DNA of 64,000 nt from SG8-41 sp035649495 (GTDB lineage: Bacteria > Pseudomonadota > Gammaproteobacteria > Burkholderiales > SG8-41), in the NCBI GenBank assembly GCA_035649495.1, contig DASRJL010000107.1, forward strand, positions 34,044 to 98,043, read 5' to 3'. Position 1 is the stretch's first letter. Each line of letters starts with the position of its first letter. Positions 23,912-32,548 of this stretch are shown here, one piece after another. The notes beneath the pieces were generated by a model. The model searched no databases and was not told the DNA's origin. It saw only the letters and a list, made by a program, of their open reading frames with translations. A program made the position numbers and the translations under genes.

Positions 23912-25093
23912 CTAGTCCCTCATCAGGCGCCGCACCGCCTTCAGCCTCTGCGTCGCGTCACCCGCGAGATGCGTCCAGATGATGCCGTCGCGGACGAGCT
24001 TGTCCGCCATCGCGCTCACCCGGCCGCCGTGCGCGGCGTGGATGTCGAGGTTCAACCGCGTGACGCGCTGGATCGCGTCCGTGGCGTAGTTCATCACGAG
24101 CACCGGATTGGCCGACTGCACGTGGTGGTCCATTTCCCACCCGACTCGCATGACGAACGAGCGCAGGGTCTCCGTCAATGCGTGCATCTCGTTCACCTTG
24201 AGCTGCACGAGCTGGTGGTCCCACAGCAGCCGGCCGGCCCGCCGCTCCTTTTTCGCGAACGCCATCGCGTACTCGCACGCCGCGTCGCACACGCCGAGCG
24301 CGTTGGCCGCCAGCTCGAAATCGCTGAACTCGCGGGACGCGCCGCTCCTCACCTTCATGCCGCCGTTTACCTCGCCCACGACGTTCGTGTGCGGCACGCG
24401 CGCGTCCTCGAATATGAGCTCGGCGTTCTGGTAGAAGCGCCAGCCGGCCTTGTTGAACACCTTGCCGATGCGGAAGCCCGGTGTATCGATCGGCACCAGG
24501 AACACGGTGCTGCCGTCACGCAGCGACGCGTCGGGATTGGTCCGCGTGTTCACGAAGAAGAGCTTCCCTACGCTGCCGTTGGCGATGAACGCCTTCTCCC
24601 CGTTCAGTATCCACTCGTCGCCGCGGCGCTCCGCGCGCAGCCGGTAGCCGGCCCTGGGGTCGTCCTCGGGCGGGTAGCGGTTGTCCGACCCGGCGTTGGG
24701 CTCCGTGCTGCCCGAGCCCATGACGTAGGTGTCGTCGGCGAGAAACGGCTTGAGAAAACGCTCCTTCTGGTCGCGCGTGCAGAACTCGGCGATCTGGTGG
24801 CTCCACTTCCAGTTCTGGCTGAAGGCCTTCGACATCGCGCTGTCGCCGCACGCGAGCTCCGCCATCACGATGCCCTGCGTGACGAAGTCGGCCCCGGGGC
24901 CGCCCCATTCCTCGGGCACGGCGAGGGTGCGGAAGCCGAGACGCGAGCCCTTCCGCATGATCTCCCAGTCCCAGGGCCCGAAACCGCCCTCGATCTGATC
25001 GCGGGCGAGCGACTGCGGGCGCAGCTCCTCTCGGGCGAACTCGCGCGCCTTCAGTTGCCAGCCGCGCTGCTCCTCGTTCAGCGAGAAATCCAT
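23912..25093 (-). CDS. Acyl-CoA dehydrogenase family protein
   Basis: A 393-residue flavoprotein of the ACAD fold. The start at 25093 (MDFSLNEEQ) is the normal family N-terminus. FAD and substrate regions are visible in MGSGSTEPNAGSDN, NGEKAFIANGSVG, WRFYQNAELIFEDARVP and the C-terminal AAHGGRVSAMADKLVRD. It has a short insert, RYPPEDDPRAGY, after the second signature. The catalytic base is not obvious from motifs. Oxidation of an acyl-CoA is expected. Confidence 0.9.
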   Translation of the reverse strand: MDFSLNEEQRGWQLKAREFAREELRPQSLARDQIEGGFGPWDWEIMRKGSRLGFRTLAVPEEWGGPGADFVTQGIVMAELACGDSAMSKAFSQNWKWSHQIAEFCTRDQKERFLKPFLADDTYVMGSGSTEPNAGSDNRYPPEDDPRAGYRLRAERRGDEWILNGEKAFIANGSVGKLFFVNTRTNPDASLRDGSTVFLVPIDTPGFRIGKVFNKAGWRFYQNAELIFEDARVPHTNVVGEVNGGMKVRSGASREFSDFELAANALGVCDAACEYAMAFAKKERRAGRLLWDHQLVQLKVNEMHALTETLRSFVMRVGWEMDHHVQSANPVLVMNYATDAIQRVTRLNLDIHAAHGGRVSAMADKLVRDGIIWTHLAGDATQRLKAVRRLMRD

Positions 25094-25102
25094 GGTTTTA
25101 CA

Positions 25103-25240
25103 AGTGATGGGTACTGGTGATGGGAAATAGTGATGAGAACTGGTGATGAGAACTGGTGATGAGGTTTTCATCGCCATTAATCATCACCATTATTCATCAC
25201 CATTATTCATCACCATTATTCATCACCATTTTTCATCACT
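25103..25240. repeat. Inverted GTGATG/CATCAC array (family A, copy 2)
   Basis: The left arm has four units of GGTGATGAGAACT type (25103-25163) and the right arm six of CATCACCATTATT type (25170-25240). It separates two co-directional minus genes. This is the most regular copy, with 13- and 14-base periods clearly visible. Confidence 0.88.
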
Positions 25241-25241
25241 C

Positions 25242-26258
25242 CTATCGCTTGTGTTTGAGATATTCGAGGTTCACGCAGTTCTGCAGCTTGCCGTCGCGCA
25301 GGTAGGCGACGACGATCTCCGCGCACTTGGTCCTCACGTCCGCGAAGGCGTCCGGGCTGAACCAGGCTCCGTGCGGCCCGAGGATCACGCGGCCCCGGAT
25401 CCACGGCTCGTTGGCGTGCCAGGCGGCGACGAGCGGGTCTTCCATCCCGCCGGGTTCCTTCGGCAGGACGTCCAGGCCCACGGCTGCCAGCTTGCCGCTC
25501 TTCAGCCCGGCGAGGAGCGCCGCGGTGTCGCAGATCGGCCCCCGGGCGGTGTTGATCACGTACGCGCCCGGCTTCATCGCAGCCACCGCGTCGGCGTTGA
25601 TCATGCCGCGGTTCTCGCGGGTCAGGTCGGCGTGTATGCATACCACGTCGGCCATGCCGAGCAGCTCGTTCAGGGTCTTCGCGCGCGTGAATCCCAGGGA
25701 GAGCTCGGTCCCGTTGCGCAGGTAGGGATCGTAGAACGCGACGTTCATGCCGAACGCGCGGGCGCGCAGTCCCGACGCGGTGCCGATGCGCCCCATCCCG
25801 ATCAGCCCGAAGGTCGCTCCCCGCAGGCGGCGCGCAGTGACGTTGTGCGCGTGGCTCCAGCCGGTCTTCAGGTCGGCCCGCAGCGCGGCGTCGAAGGCCA
25901 GCGTCCCGCGCGCGAATGCGAGCATCATGGCGATTGCGGAATCGGAGACTTCCGTCGTTCCGTAGTCGGGGACGTTGCAGGCCGCGATACCGGCCGCGCC
26001 GAGCGCCTCGAGGTCGAGCACGTCGTAGCCGACGCCGTTGCGCACCACGAGCCGGCAGCGCTTCAGGCGCGCCACGAGGGCTGCGTCGACGCGCAGCCGG
26101 TTGACGACCATCGCATCGCACGTTTCCAGGGCGCTGGCGTCCACGTCGTCCATGCTGGTCTTCTGCGCATGTATGAGCAGGGCGTCGGGACGGATGATCT
26201 CGCGCTCGACGTCGAGCTCCTTCGCCCTGCTGTCGGTATAGAGAACGGTATAGGCCAT
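25242..26258 (-). CDS. D-2-hydroxyacid dehydrogenase / C-terminal-binding-protein family
   Basis: A 338-residue NAD-dependent D-isomer 2-hydroxyacid dehydrogenase. NAD-binding GLIGMGRIG lies mid-chain; the catalytic triad is Arg in NTARGPICD, Glu in PKEPGG and His in LGPHGAWFS. CNVPDYGTTEVSD is the usual lead-in. The substrate is unknown. The ATG directly abuts a long tandem repeat array, so its ribosome site lies inside the repeat. Confidence 0.92.
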   Translation of the reverse strand: MAYTVLYTDSRAKELDVEREIIRPDALLIHAQKTSMDDVDASALETCDAMVVNRLRVDAALVARLKRCRLVVRNGVGYDVLDLEALGAAGIAACNVPDYGTTEVSDSAIAMMLAFARGTLAFDAALRADLKTGWSHAHNVTARRLRGATFGLIGMGRIGTASGLRARAFGMNVAFYDPYLRNGTELSLGFTRAKTLNELLGMADVVCIHADLTRENRGMINADAVAAMKPGAYVINTARGPICDTAALLAGLKSGKLAAVGLDVLPKEPGGMEDPLVAAWHANEPWIRGRVILGPHGAWFSPDAFADVRTKCAEIVVAYLRDGKLQNCVNLEYLKHKR

Positions 26259-26516
26259 AAAGCGTCTCAGGTGAAGCGTCTCAGATAGAGCGTCTCAGAT
26301 AAAGCGTCTCAGATAAAGGGTCTCAGGTAAAGCGGTTCAGATAGAGCGGTTCAGATAGAGCGGGTCAGATAGAGCGGGTCAGGTAAAGCGGCTCAGGTGA
26401 AGCGGTTCAGGTGAAGCGGTCCAGATAAAGCGGTTCAGGTGAAGCGGTACTGACTCGCCGTATCTGCGCCGCATTATCTGCACCGCCTTGTCTGCACCGC
26501 CGTATCTGGGCCGCCG
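26259..26516. repeat. 14-base tandem array AAAGCGGTTCAGAT with inverted arm (family C, copy 1)
   Basis: About thirteen degenerate 14-base units (AAAGCGTCTCAGAT grading into AGAGCGGTTCAGAT) from 26259 to about 26450, then an inverted arm of CGCCGTATCTGCAC type to 26516. Unit sequence drifts gradually along the array. It starts at the base next to the ATG of the upstream-lying minus gene and ends at the stop codon of the next one. Confidence 0.9.
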
Positions 26517-27359
26517 TTATTTGCCACGCTGCTCGGCCAGGAATTTGCGCACTTCCTCGACGCAGCGTTCGGGCGCGAGCATGTTGACGCCATGGCCGTA
26601 GCCATCGAAGGCGACGAGCTTCGCAGTCGGCATGCGCTCCCGCATCGCCTTCACTGCCGATTCCTGAACGATAGGGCTCTTCCTGCCGGAGAGGATCAGC
26701 GTCGGCACCCGGATCTCCGGCAGGCGCGGCCAGAGATCGCCTTCCGCCACTGCTCCGTCCATTGCCACCGCGCAATGCTTCGGCGTCCTGTCCATCTGCG
26801 CGATATACCACTCGCACAGGGCGGGCGAGGCCTTCGTCGTGTCTATGCGGTAAGAGAGCGTCTGCCGGCACCAGCCGCCGACGCCGTGCTTGTCGAACGC
26901 TGCGGCGCGGGTCGGCTCGCCGAGCGTATAAGTCGTCTGGATGCTTGCCGAACGCTTGAACGGCGTATCGCACAACGTCAACGTGGCCAGGCGATCCGGA
27001 TGCTCCAGCGCCGCCGTCATGCCGACGATGCCGCCGGAGGATTCGCCCACGAAATGCACCCTGGCTATGCCGAGCTTGTCCATCAACCCGATGGCGTCGC
27101 CGGCAAGCTGGGAAAACGACATCCTGCTTCCCGGCGGCGGCTTGGTCGTTTCCCCGCAGCCGCGGGCATCGAACCACAAGACGCGATAGTCGGTCGCGAG
27201 CAGGGGCACCCACGGCCGCCAGAACAGCATGTTGCGCGCGTACCCGTGATACAGCAGAAAAGTCTCCGGCGGCTGCTCGTGCCACGGCACGGTGTAGTCG
27301 GCGAGGTCGTAGTGGATGTCGAGGTCCCCTACGCGGACAGTGCGGTATTGCGGATTCAT
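26517..27359 (-). CDS. Alpha/beta hydrolase
   Basis: A 280-residue alpha/beta hydrolase. The nucleophile elbow is G105-E-S107-S-G109; the oxyanion region is YHGYARN; the catalytic His is in GYGHGVN near the C-terminus. The MxF domain order and length match the 3-oxoadipate enol-lactonase-like group. It lies between two family C arrays in a run of minus-strand genes ending with a Bug protein upstream. Confidence 0.9.
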   Translation of the reverse strand: MNPQYRTVRVGDLDIHYDLADYTVPWHEQPPETFLLYHGYARNMLFWRPWVPLLATDYRVLWFDARGCGETTKPPPGSRMSFSQLAGDAIGLMDKLGIARVHFVGESSGGIVGMTAALEHPDRLATLTLCDTPFKRSASIQTTYTLGEPTRAAAFDKHGVGGWCRQTLSYRIDTTKASPALCEWYIAQMDRTPKHCAVAMDGAVAEGDLWPRLPEIRVPTLILSGRKSPIVQESAVKAMRERMPTAKLVAFDGYGHGVNMLAPERCVEEVRKFLAEQRGK

Positions 27360-27362
27360 CTG

Positions 27363-27540
27363 GATCCCTGAACAACAGCGGTTCAGATAAAGCGGTTCAG
27401 ATAAAGCGGTTCAGGTAAAGCGGTTCAGGTAAAGCGGTTCAGGTAAAGCGGTTCTTGTAAAGCTGTCGTGTCTGTCCCGCCGTATCTGATCCGCTGTATC
27501 TACACCGCCGTACCTGCACCGCCGTATCCGTCCCGCCGTC
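27363..27540. repeat. 14-base tandem array with inverted arm (family C, copy 2)
   Basis: Six to seven units of AAAGCGGTTCAGAT type (27375-27460), then an inverted arm of CGCCGTATCTGATC / CGCCGTACCTGCAC units to 27540. It is the same family as 26259-26516 on the other side of the hydrolase gene. Confidence 0.9.
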
Positions 27541-28506
27541 CTACTGTGGCGGTATCTTCGCCGCACTGATCACCTTCTCCCACTTGGGAACCTCGGTAGC
27601 GAGCAAGGCCGCGAATTCCTCGACGCCCCCTTTCGCGGGGTCGATAGCCTGGCTCAACAGCCGTTCCTTCATGTCCGCGGCGGCCAGCGCTTTCGCGCTC
27701 TCTTCGCCCAGCTTCGAGAGCGCCGCCCGCGGGATGGCCGCGGGCGCCAGCATGCCGTACCAGGAGGTCGCGTCGTAACCCGTGATCCCGGCCTCGGCCA
27801 TGGTGGGTACTTCCGGCACCAGGCTGCTGCGAGTGGAGCCGGAGACGGCCAGCGCGCGCAGCCTGCCCTGTCTCACCAGCCCGATGGCGGAGGCGGGCGA
27901 GCTGAACACCAGGTCCACTTCGCCCGTCGTGACGCCGATATTCGCCTGGGAGCTGCCCTTGTAGGGTACGTGCACCATCTCGATCTTTGCCATCGATTCG
28001 AAGAGCGCCATGGCGAGATGCGTGAAGGCGCCGAGCCCCGCGGAACCGTAGTTCAGCGTGCCGGGCTTGCGCCTCGCGAGCGCCACGACCTCCTTCACCG
28101 ATTTCGCGGGCAGCGAGGGATGGGCGAACATCGCGACCTGCCCGAACCCGACCAGCGATACCGGCGCGAGATCCTTGCGCACGTCGAAGGACAGCTTCTT
28201 GAACATGGAAGGCATCGCGACGGTCACGTTCGCGACCAGCGTCGTGTAGCCGTCCGGCGTGCTGCGCGCGACGACCTCCGCGGCGAGCATGCTGCCCGCG
28301 CCGGGCCGGTTCTCCACGATGACCTGCTGTCCCATCGTTTCCGACAGCTTCTGGGCGAGAAAGCGCGCCGCCAGATCGGTCGCGCCGCCCGGCGTGAAGC
28401 CGACCAGTACGCGAACGGGTTTCGCGGGGTACGGTTGAGCGCCGGCCGCGGAGCACAGAAAAGATGAGACGATGAAAACGAAGAGCGCTGCGAGCGGATT
28501 CATCAT
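27541..28506 (-). CDS. Bug/TctC-family substrate-binding protein
   Basis: A 321-residue exported solute-binding protein. The start is one of two adjacent ATGs at 28506/28503; an in-frame ATG at 28560 would add an unlikely leader. A signal peptide ends near AAGAQ, followed by PYPAKPVRVLVGFTPGGATD, NRPGAGSMLAAE, TPDGYTTL and VHVPYKGS. The last codon is followed directly by a family C repeat. Confidence 0.94.
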   Translation of the reverse strand: MMNPLAALFVFIVSSFLCSAAGAQPYPAKPVRVLVGFTPGGATDLAARFLAQKLSETMGQQVIVENRPGAGSMLAAEVVARSTPDGYTTLVANVTVAMPSMFKKLSFDVRKDLAPVSLVGFGQVAMFAHPSLPAKSVKEVVALARRKPGTLNYGSAGLGAFTHLAMALFESMAKIEMVHVPYKGSSQANIGVTTGEVDLVFSSPASAIGLVRQGRLRALAVSGSTRSSLVPEVPTMAEAGITGYDATSWYGMLAPAAIPRAALSKLGEESAKALAAADMKERLLSQAIDPAKGGVEEFAALLATEVPKWEKVISAAKIPPQ

Positions 28507-28643
28507 GCCATGGTAAACGGAAGCGCCATCACCTGTCTTGCTTGACCCTGGCTTCGCCATTCACGGGACGGGAAGCGCTCAAGCCGCTGCGGTATAGTCA
28601 CAACGAATCCTCATAAGCGCGAAATGCGCTGAGCGTCCAGATC

Positions 28644-29864
28644 ATGGAAAAGCAATACCGCAACGTTCTCGTGCTTTCGGGCTGCCAGGCCACGATGCAG
28701 ACGATCACCTCGGCGATGACCGTCGTGACCGGGCTTGCCGGCTTCGCGCTCGCTGACAACAAGGCCCTCGCGACCGTTCCGCTCACCTGCTACGTGCTGG
28801 GCTCCGCGATCACCACGATACCCGCGTCTTTGCTCATGAAGGCGATCGGCCGCCGTGCGGGCTTCCAGGCGGGCACCGCGGCGGGGATGATCGCCGGCGC
28901 CGTCTGTGCCGCCGCGCTCTACGTCGCGGATTTCGGGCTGCTGTGCTTCGGCATGTTTCTGCTGGGTATCTACACCGCGTTCGGCAAGTACTACCGGTTC
29001 GCGGCTGCCGATGCCGCGGACGTGAGTTTCCGGGCGAAGGCGATATCGCTCACTCTCGCCGGCGGCCTGCTCGGCGGAGTCGTCGGCCCCGAGATGGCGA
29101 AGCATTCGAGCAGCGCCGTCGTGGGCTACGAGTACCTCGGCACCTACCTGTCGCTCATCGCCGTCGCTCTGCTGGCGATGCTGCTGCTCACCCGGCTCGA
29201 CATCCCGATGCTCTCCGAAAAGGAGCGCGCGGATCCCGGGCGGCCGCTCGCCGAGATCATGCGCCAGCCCGTCTTCATCGTCGCCGCGATGGCCGGCATG
29301 TTCTCCTACGGGATCATGAACCTTCTGATGACTTCGACGCCGCTCGCGATGCGCGCGCACGACCACCATTTCAACGACGCCGCGTTCGTGCTGCAGTGGC
29401 ACATGATCGGGATGTACGCGCCGGCCTTCTTCACCGGCTCGCTCGTGCAGCGCTTCGGCGTGGTGCGGATCATCCTCACCGGCATCGCGATCAACCTCGC
29501 GTGCATGCTCACGGCGCTCGCCGGGACGGATCTCATCAACTTCTGGGCGGCGATGTTCCTGCTCGGGGTGGGCTGGAACTTCATGTACGTCGGCGGCTCG
29601 GCGCTTCTCACCGAGTGTCACATCCCGGCCGAGCGGGCGAAAACGCAGGCGGCGAACGACTTCCTGATCTTCCTGACGATGGCGATCTCTTCCGCGTCCT
29701 CGGGGCTCCTCCTCCACAAGAGCGGCTGGCACGCGGTCAACTACGGCTCGATACCGTTCATGCTCCTTGCGCTGGGTGCCACGTTGTGGCTGATGTGGCA
29801 GCGGCGGGAGGCGGGGACTCGTACCGTGCGCGCGGCCTCGGGAGGGGCGAGCTCCGATAATTGA
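28644..29864 (+). CDS. MFS transporter
   Basis: A 406-residue major facilitator with twelve predicted transmembrane segments. The loop 2-3 motif reads ASLLMKAIGRRAGFQAG, matching the GxLxDRxGRR-type signature in position. A central loop (LDIPMLSEKERADPGRPL) divides the two halves. The substrate is unknown. It is divergent from the Bug gene at 28506. Confidence 0.88.
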   Translation: MEKQYRNVLVLSGCQATMQTITSAMTVVTGLAGFALADNKALATVPLTCYVLGSAITTIPASLLMKAIGRRAGFQAGTAAGMIAGAVCAAALYVADFGLLCFGMFLLGIYTAFGKYYRFAAADAADVSFRAKAISLTLAGGLLGGVVGPEMAKHSSSAVVGYEYLGTYLSLIAVALLAMLLLTRLDIPMLSEKERADPGRPLAEIMRQPVFIVAAMAGMFSYGIMNLLMTSTPLAMRAHDHHFNDAAFVLQWHMIGMYAPAFFTGSLVQRFGVVRIILTGIAINLACMLTALAGTDLINFWAAMFLLGVGWNFMYVGGSALLTECHIPAERAKTQAANDFLIFLTMAISSASSGLLLHKSGWHAVNYGSIPFMLLALGATLWLMWQRREAGTRTVRAASGGASSDN

Positions 29865-29876
29865 GAGGCGTTACTG

Positions 29877-29957
29877 GACGGCGGCCTCTGATCGCATATC
29901 GACTAGATCCCCATCAAGCGACGATGGGGCCCCTCTTCCGCCCCTCGACGCGCGTGG
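29877..29957. repeat. REP-like element R2, copy a
   Basis: It begins with GACGGCGGCCTCTGATC (29877-29893), carries a hairpin CCCCATC/GATGGGG (29909-29915 with 29923-29929), and ends with TTCCGCCCCTCGACGCGC. The other copies are at 37130-37256 and, inverted, 54404-54486. Each copy has a different stem sequence that still pairs. Confidence 0.75.
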
Positions 29958-30848
29958 TCACCGGTCACCGGTCATTCTCCCTCGCTTAGCGCCCAGCCGC
30001 CGGATCAGGGCGTTCAGTTCCTCGGGGTCCACGGGTTTCACGAGGTGGTGGTCGAAGCCGGCCCGGGCGCTGTCCACGCGATCTTTTTCCTGTCCGCGTC
30101 CCGTGACGGCTACGATCAATATCGATTCGCCGCCCGGTATGCCACGGATGTGGCGGCAGGCGTCGTAGCCGTTTATGTGCGGCATCTGGATATCGAGCAG
30201 CACCACCTCGGGCAAAAGCCGCGCCGCAGCAACCACGGCTTCCTCACCACCGCCGGCCGTGTGCACGTCGTGGCCCATGCCGCGCAGCACCGCCGCGAGG
30301 CTCACAACATTCTCCTCGACATCGTCCACGACCAGGATGCGGTACATGCGAGCGTCCTTGCCGGCCTCGACCGGCGGAGCCGGCGCCGGCGTCGCCGCTT
30401 CGGTCACGATGGGCAGGCGAACGATGAACTCGCTACCTTTGCCGGATCCCTGGCTGCGGGCTGCGATCGTCCCGCCGTGCGCCTCGACCAGGCCGCGTGT
30501 GAGAGCAAGGCCGATGCCGAGCCCGCCGGACGATCGCGCAATTCCGGAATCGCCCTGCGAGAACATGTCGAAAACGTGCGGCAGCATGTGCCCGGGGATG
30601 CCGACGCCGTCATCGCTGACCGTCAACGTCAGCTCGCGCCCGCGCCGCTCCGCGCGCAGGCGGATATGCCCGCCCGCGGGGGTATACCGCGCCGCGTTGT
30701 TGAGCAGGTTCGACACCACCTGCGAGAGCCGGACCGGATCTGCTTCGAGGTGCACCGGCTCGGCCGGCAGCTCGACGGTCAGCTCGTGGCCGCCTTCCTC
30801 GATGGCCGGCTGGCTCGTTTCACGCGCGCTGTCGACTACCGACGCCAA
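29958..30848 (-). CDS. Histidine-kinase ATPase plus receiver domain (3' part of a hybrid sensor kinase)
   Basis: A 296-residue product if started at the TTG at 30848. HATPase_c boxes are present: NLLNNAARYTP (N box), VSDDGVGIP (G1) and GGLGIGLALTRGLVEAHGG (G2). A receiver domain follows, with DD in VVDDVEEN, phospho-acceptor Asp in VVLLDIQMP and Lys in HLVKP. It is in the same frame as the upstream sensor gene, separated only by TGA-GCT. AAGGAG lies 8 bases before the TTG, so re-initiation is possible; alternatively the two are one gene broken by a nonsense change. Confidence 0.8.
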   Translation of the reverse strand: MASVVDSARETSQPAIEEGGHELTVELPAEPVHLEADPVRLSQVVSNLLNNAARYTPAGGHIRLRAERRGRELTLTVSDDGVGIPGHMLPHVFDMFSQGDSGIARSSGGLGIGLALTRGLVEAHGGTIAARSQGSGKGSEFIVRLPIVTEAATPAPAPPVEAGKDARMYRILVVDDVEENVVSLAAVLRGMGHDVHTAGGGEEAVVAAARLLPEVVLLDIQMPHINGYDACRHIRGIPGGESILIVAVTGRGQEKDRVDSARAGFDHHLVKPVDPEELNALIRRLGAKRGRMTGDR

Positions 30849-30851
30849 AGC

Positions 30852-32159
30852 TCACCGCTCCTTGCGCAGCTCAAGCCTGCCGCGGCTGATGCGGCTCATG
30901 TCCAGCAGGTCGTCGAGCAGCCGCGCCATGTGCCGCACCTGCCGCTCGATCACCTCCCGGGACCACTTCGCTTCCGCCTCGGAGGTGCGCGGATCCCGCA
31001 GGATCCAGGCGGCGTTGCGCAGCGGCGCCAAAGGGTTGCGCAGCTCGTGCGCGAGCATTGCCAGGAACTCGTCCTTGCGCCGGTCGGCCTCCTGCATCTG
31101 CGTGGCCTGCTCCTGGAGCCGCTCCTGGCGCTCGCGCGCCGTGCGCGCTGCCTCGTGCAGCGCGCGATCCAGGCGGGCGATCTCGTCGATGCGTTCAGCA
31201 CCGGGCGTCGGCGCGTCGGAGCTGCTCTCGAAGCGCCCGCCGGCGGCGGCCAGCGCCGCAATCGGGGCGGCGATACGCTTCCCGAACAGGAAGGCGAGCC
31301 CGATTGCGACGCCGAGCGCGATCAGGATGCCCGCTCCGGCGACGAGCGTTGCCTTTCGTGCGCCCGCGTCAACGACGCTGCGGGGTATGGCGATACCGAG
31401 CACCCAACCGCTCAACGCCGACGTGACGTACGGCGTGTAGGTCGCCACTCCTTCCAGCGTGTGGCCTGCAGACCACCCTTCCGGCTCGCGGTCTATTGCC
31501 GCCCTGAAGCTCTCCGATACGGGACTGCCGACGGGCACGTCCGGTATGCGCGCGACGAAGTTCCGCTCGCGATCTGCCAGGGCTATCACCCAGCCGGACG
31601 GAATCTGCTGTGCGCGCAGCACTTCGGCCAGTCGCGACGGCATGATCGGCGCGGACAGCACGTACCGTATCCTCCCTTGCTGGAAGACCGGCACGCGGAT
31701 CCTGATCGAGGGCGCGGGAACGGCGGTGCCGCCGGTGACATTGCCGATGGCAGGCCTGCCGGTCCTGACCGCCTGTTGAAACGATGCTTCGTCCCCGGAA
31801 AGCGGCTTGTGCTGCCCGTACGGAAGCGCAGCGTCTATCATCTGCACGCCGGCGACGGTCGTGAGCCCGATGTTGAGCCAGGCCGGCTGGCTCGCCATTA
31901 CCCGTCTTGCCTCCTCGTAAAACTCCTGCAAGTCCCCGCCCGCCAGGTGCTTCGAGGACGCGAGCGCCTGGAGCGTCGTGAGCGATCCTCTCAGCTCGGC
32001 ATCCACCGCGCTCATCGCCGAGCGGGCGCGGCCGAGCGCTTCGCGCGCGACGGCTTCGCGCTCGTGCTGTATGAGAACTGCCCCGGCCATCAGCAACGCC
32101 GCGAGGAGCGGGGTCATCGCGCCGGCAACCAGCACGAACAGGCCGGTTCGCAGCTTCAT
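30852..32159 (-). CDS. Membrane sensor with dimerisation/phospho-acceptor domain (5' part of a hybrid sensor kinase)
   Basis: A 435-residue sensor. It has an N-terminal membrane helix (about 5-30), a periplasmic dCache-like domain with IRVPVFQQGRIRYVLSAPI, a second helix (about 245-268), a HAMP-like linker and coiled coil, and a HisKA domain with the phospho-acceptor His in FLAMLAHELRNPLAPL. It ends at LELRKER then TGA, where homologous kinases run on into the ATPase domain. The ATG overlaps the response-regulator stop as ATGA. Confidence 0.85.
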   Translation of the reverse strand: MKLRTGLFVLVAGAMTPLLAALLMAGAVLIQHEREAVAREALGRARSAMSAVDAELRGSLTTLQALASSKHLAGGDLQEFYEEARRVMASQPAWLNIGLTTVAGVQMIDAALPYGQHKPLSGDEASFQQAVRTGRPAIGNVTGGTAVPAPSIRIRVPVFQQGRIRYVLSAPIMPSRLAEVLRAQQIPSGWVIALADRERNFVARIPDVPVGSPVSESFRAAIDREPEGWSAGHTLEGVATYTPYVTSALSGWVLGIAIPRSVVDAGARKATLVAGAGILIALGVAIGLAFLFGKRIAAPIAALAAAGGRFESSSDAPTPGAERIDEIARLDRALHEAARTARERQERLQEQATQMQEADRRKDEFLAMLAHELRNPLAPLRNAAWILRDPRTSEAEAKWSREVIERQVRHMARLLDDLLDMSRISRGRLELRKER

Positions 32160-32548
32160 TGTCCGCCGTCTGCCAGGCAGTTCCGCAGCACGGCGAGCAG
32201 CTCGTCGGGGTCTACCGGCTTGACGAGGGTCGCATGGGCGCCCGCGAAGTTGGCGGTTTCGAGATAGGCAGGGTTGCGCACGGCGCTCCCGCCGCCCGAC
32301 ACCGCGATGATCTTCGTCCGCGGAGACCTCGACCGGATCTCGCGGATGGTTTCGAGGCCGTCGGCGACGGGCATGAAAATGTCCGTAATGACGGCATCGG
32401 CGGGATTCGACTCCTGGAGCCGGAGGCCTTCGCTGCCGTCGCGCGCGGCCCGCACGCCGTAGCCGGCCGCCTCGAGTATGATCCTGAGCGACTCGCGCGT
32501 GTCGTGCTCGTCGTCGATTACCAGGATCTCTCGCTTCGGTTCCGTCAC
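32156..32548 (-). CDS. Single-domain response regulator (CheY-like)
   Basis: A 130-residue receiver domain. Acidic DD in VIDDEHD, phospho-acceptor Asp in AVITDIFMP, Ser in AVSGGG, and Lys in LVKPVDPDE. There is no output domain. The GTG at 32548 overlaps the stop of the UGSC gene as GTGA, and its own stop overlaps the sensor ATG as ATGA. It is therefore translationally coupled on both sides. The order UGSC, regulator, sensor suggests a shared signal. Confidence 0.88.
   Translation of the reverse strand: MTEPKREILVIDDEHDTRESLRIILEAAGYGVRAARDGSEGLRLQESNPADAVITDIFMPVADGLETIREIRSRSPRTKIIAVSGGGSAVRNPAYLETANFAGAHATLVKPVDPDELLAVLRNCLADGGQ

Noticed and set aside
25103..26516. CRISPR arrays at the tandem-repeat spacers
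   Set aside because: Periods are only 7-14 bases with degenerate units and no unique spacers, and no cas genes are present.
30840..30870. The third in-frame TGA, in the sensor kinase, as another selenocysteine
   Set aside because: Histidine kinases have no conserved Cys here and none are known with Sec. The position is a linker after HisKA, and a TTG restart or a sequence change explains it better.
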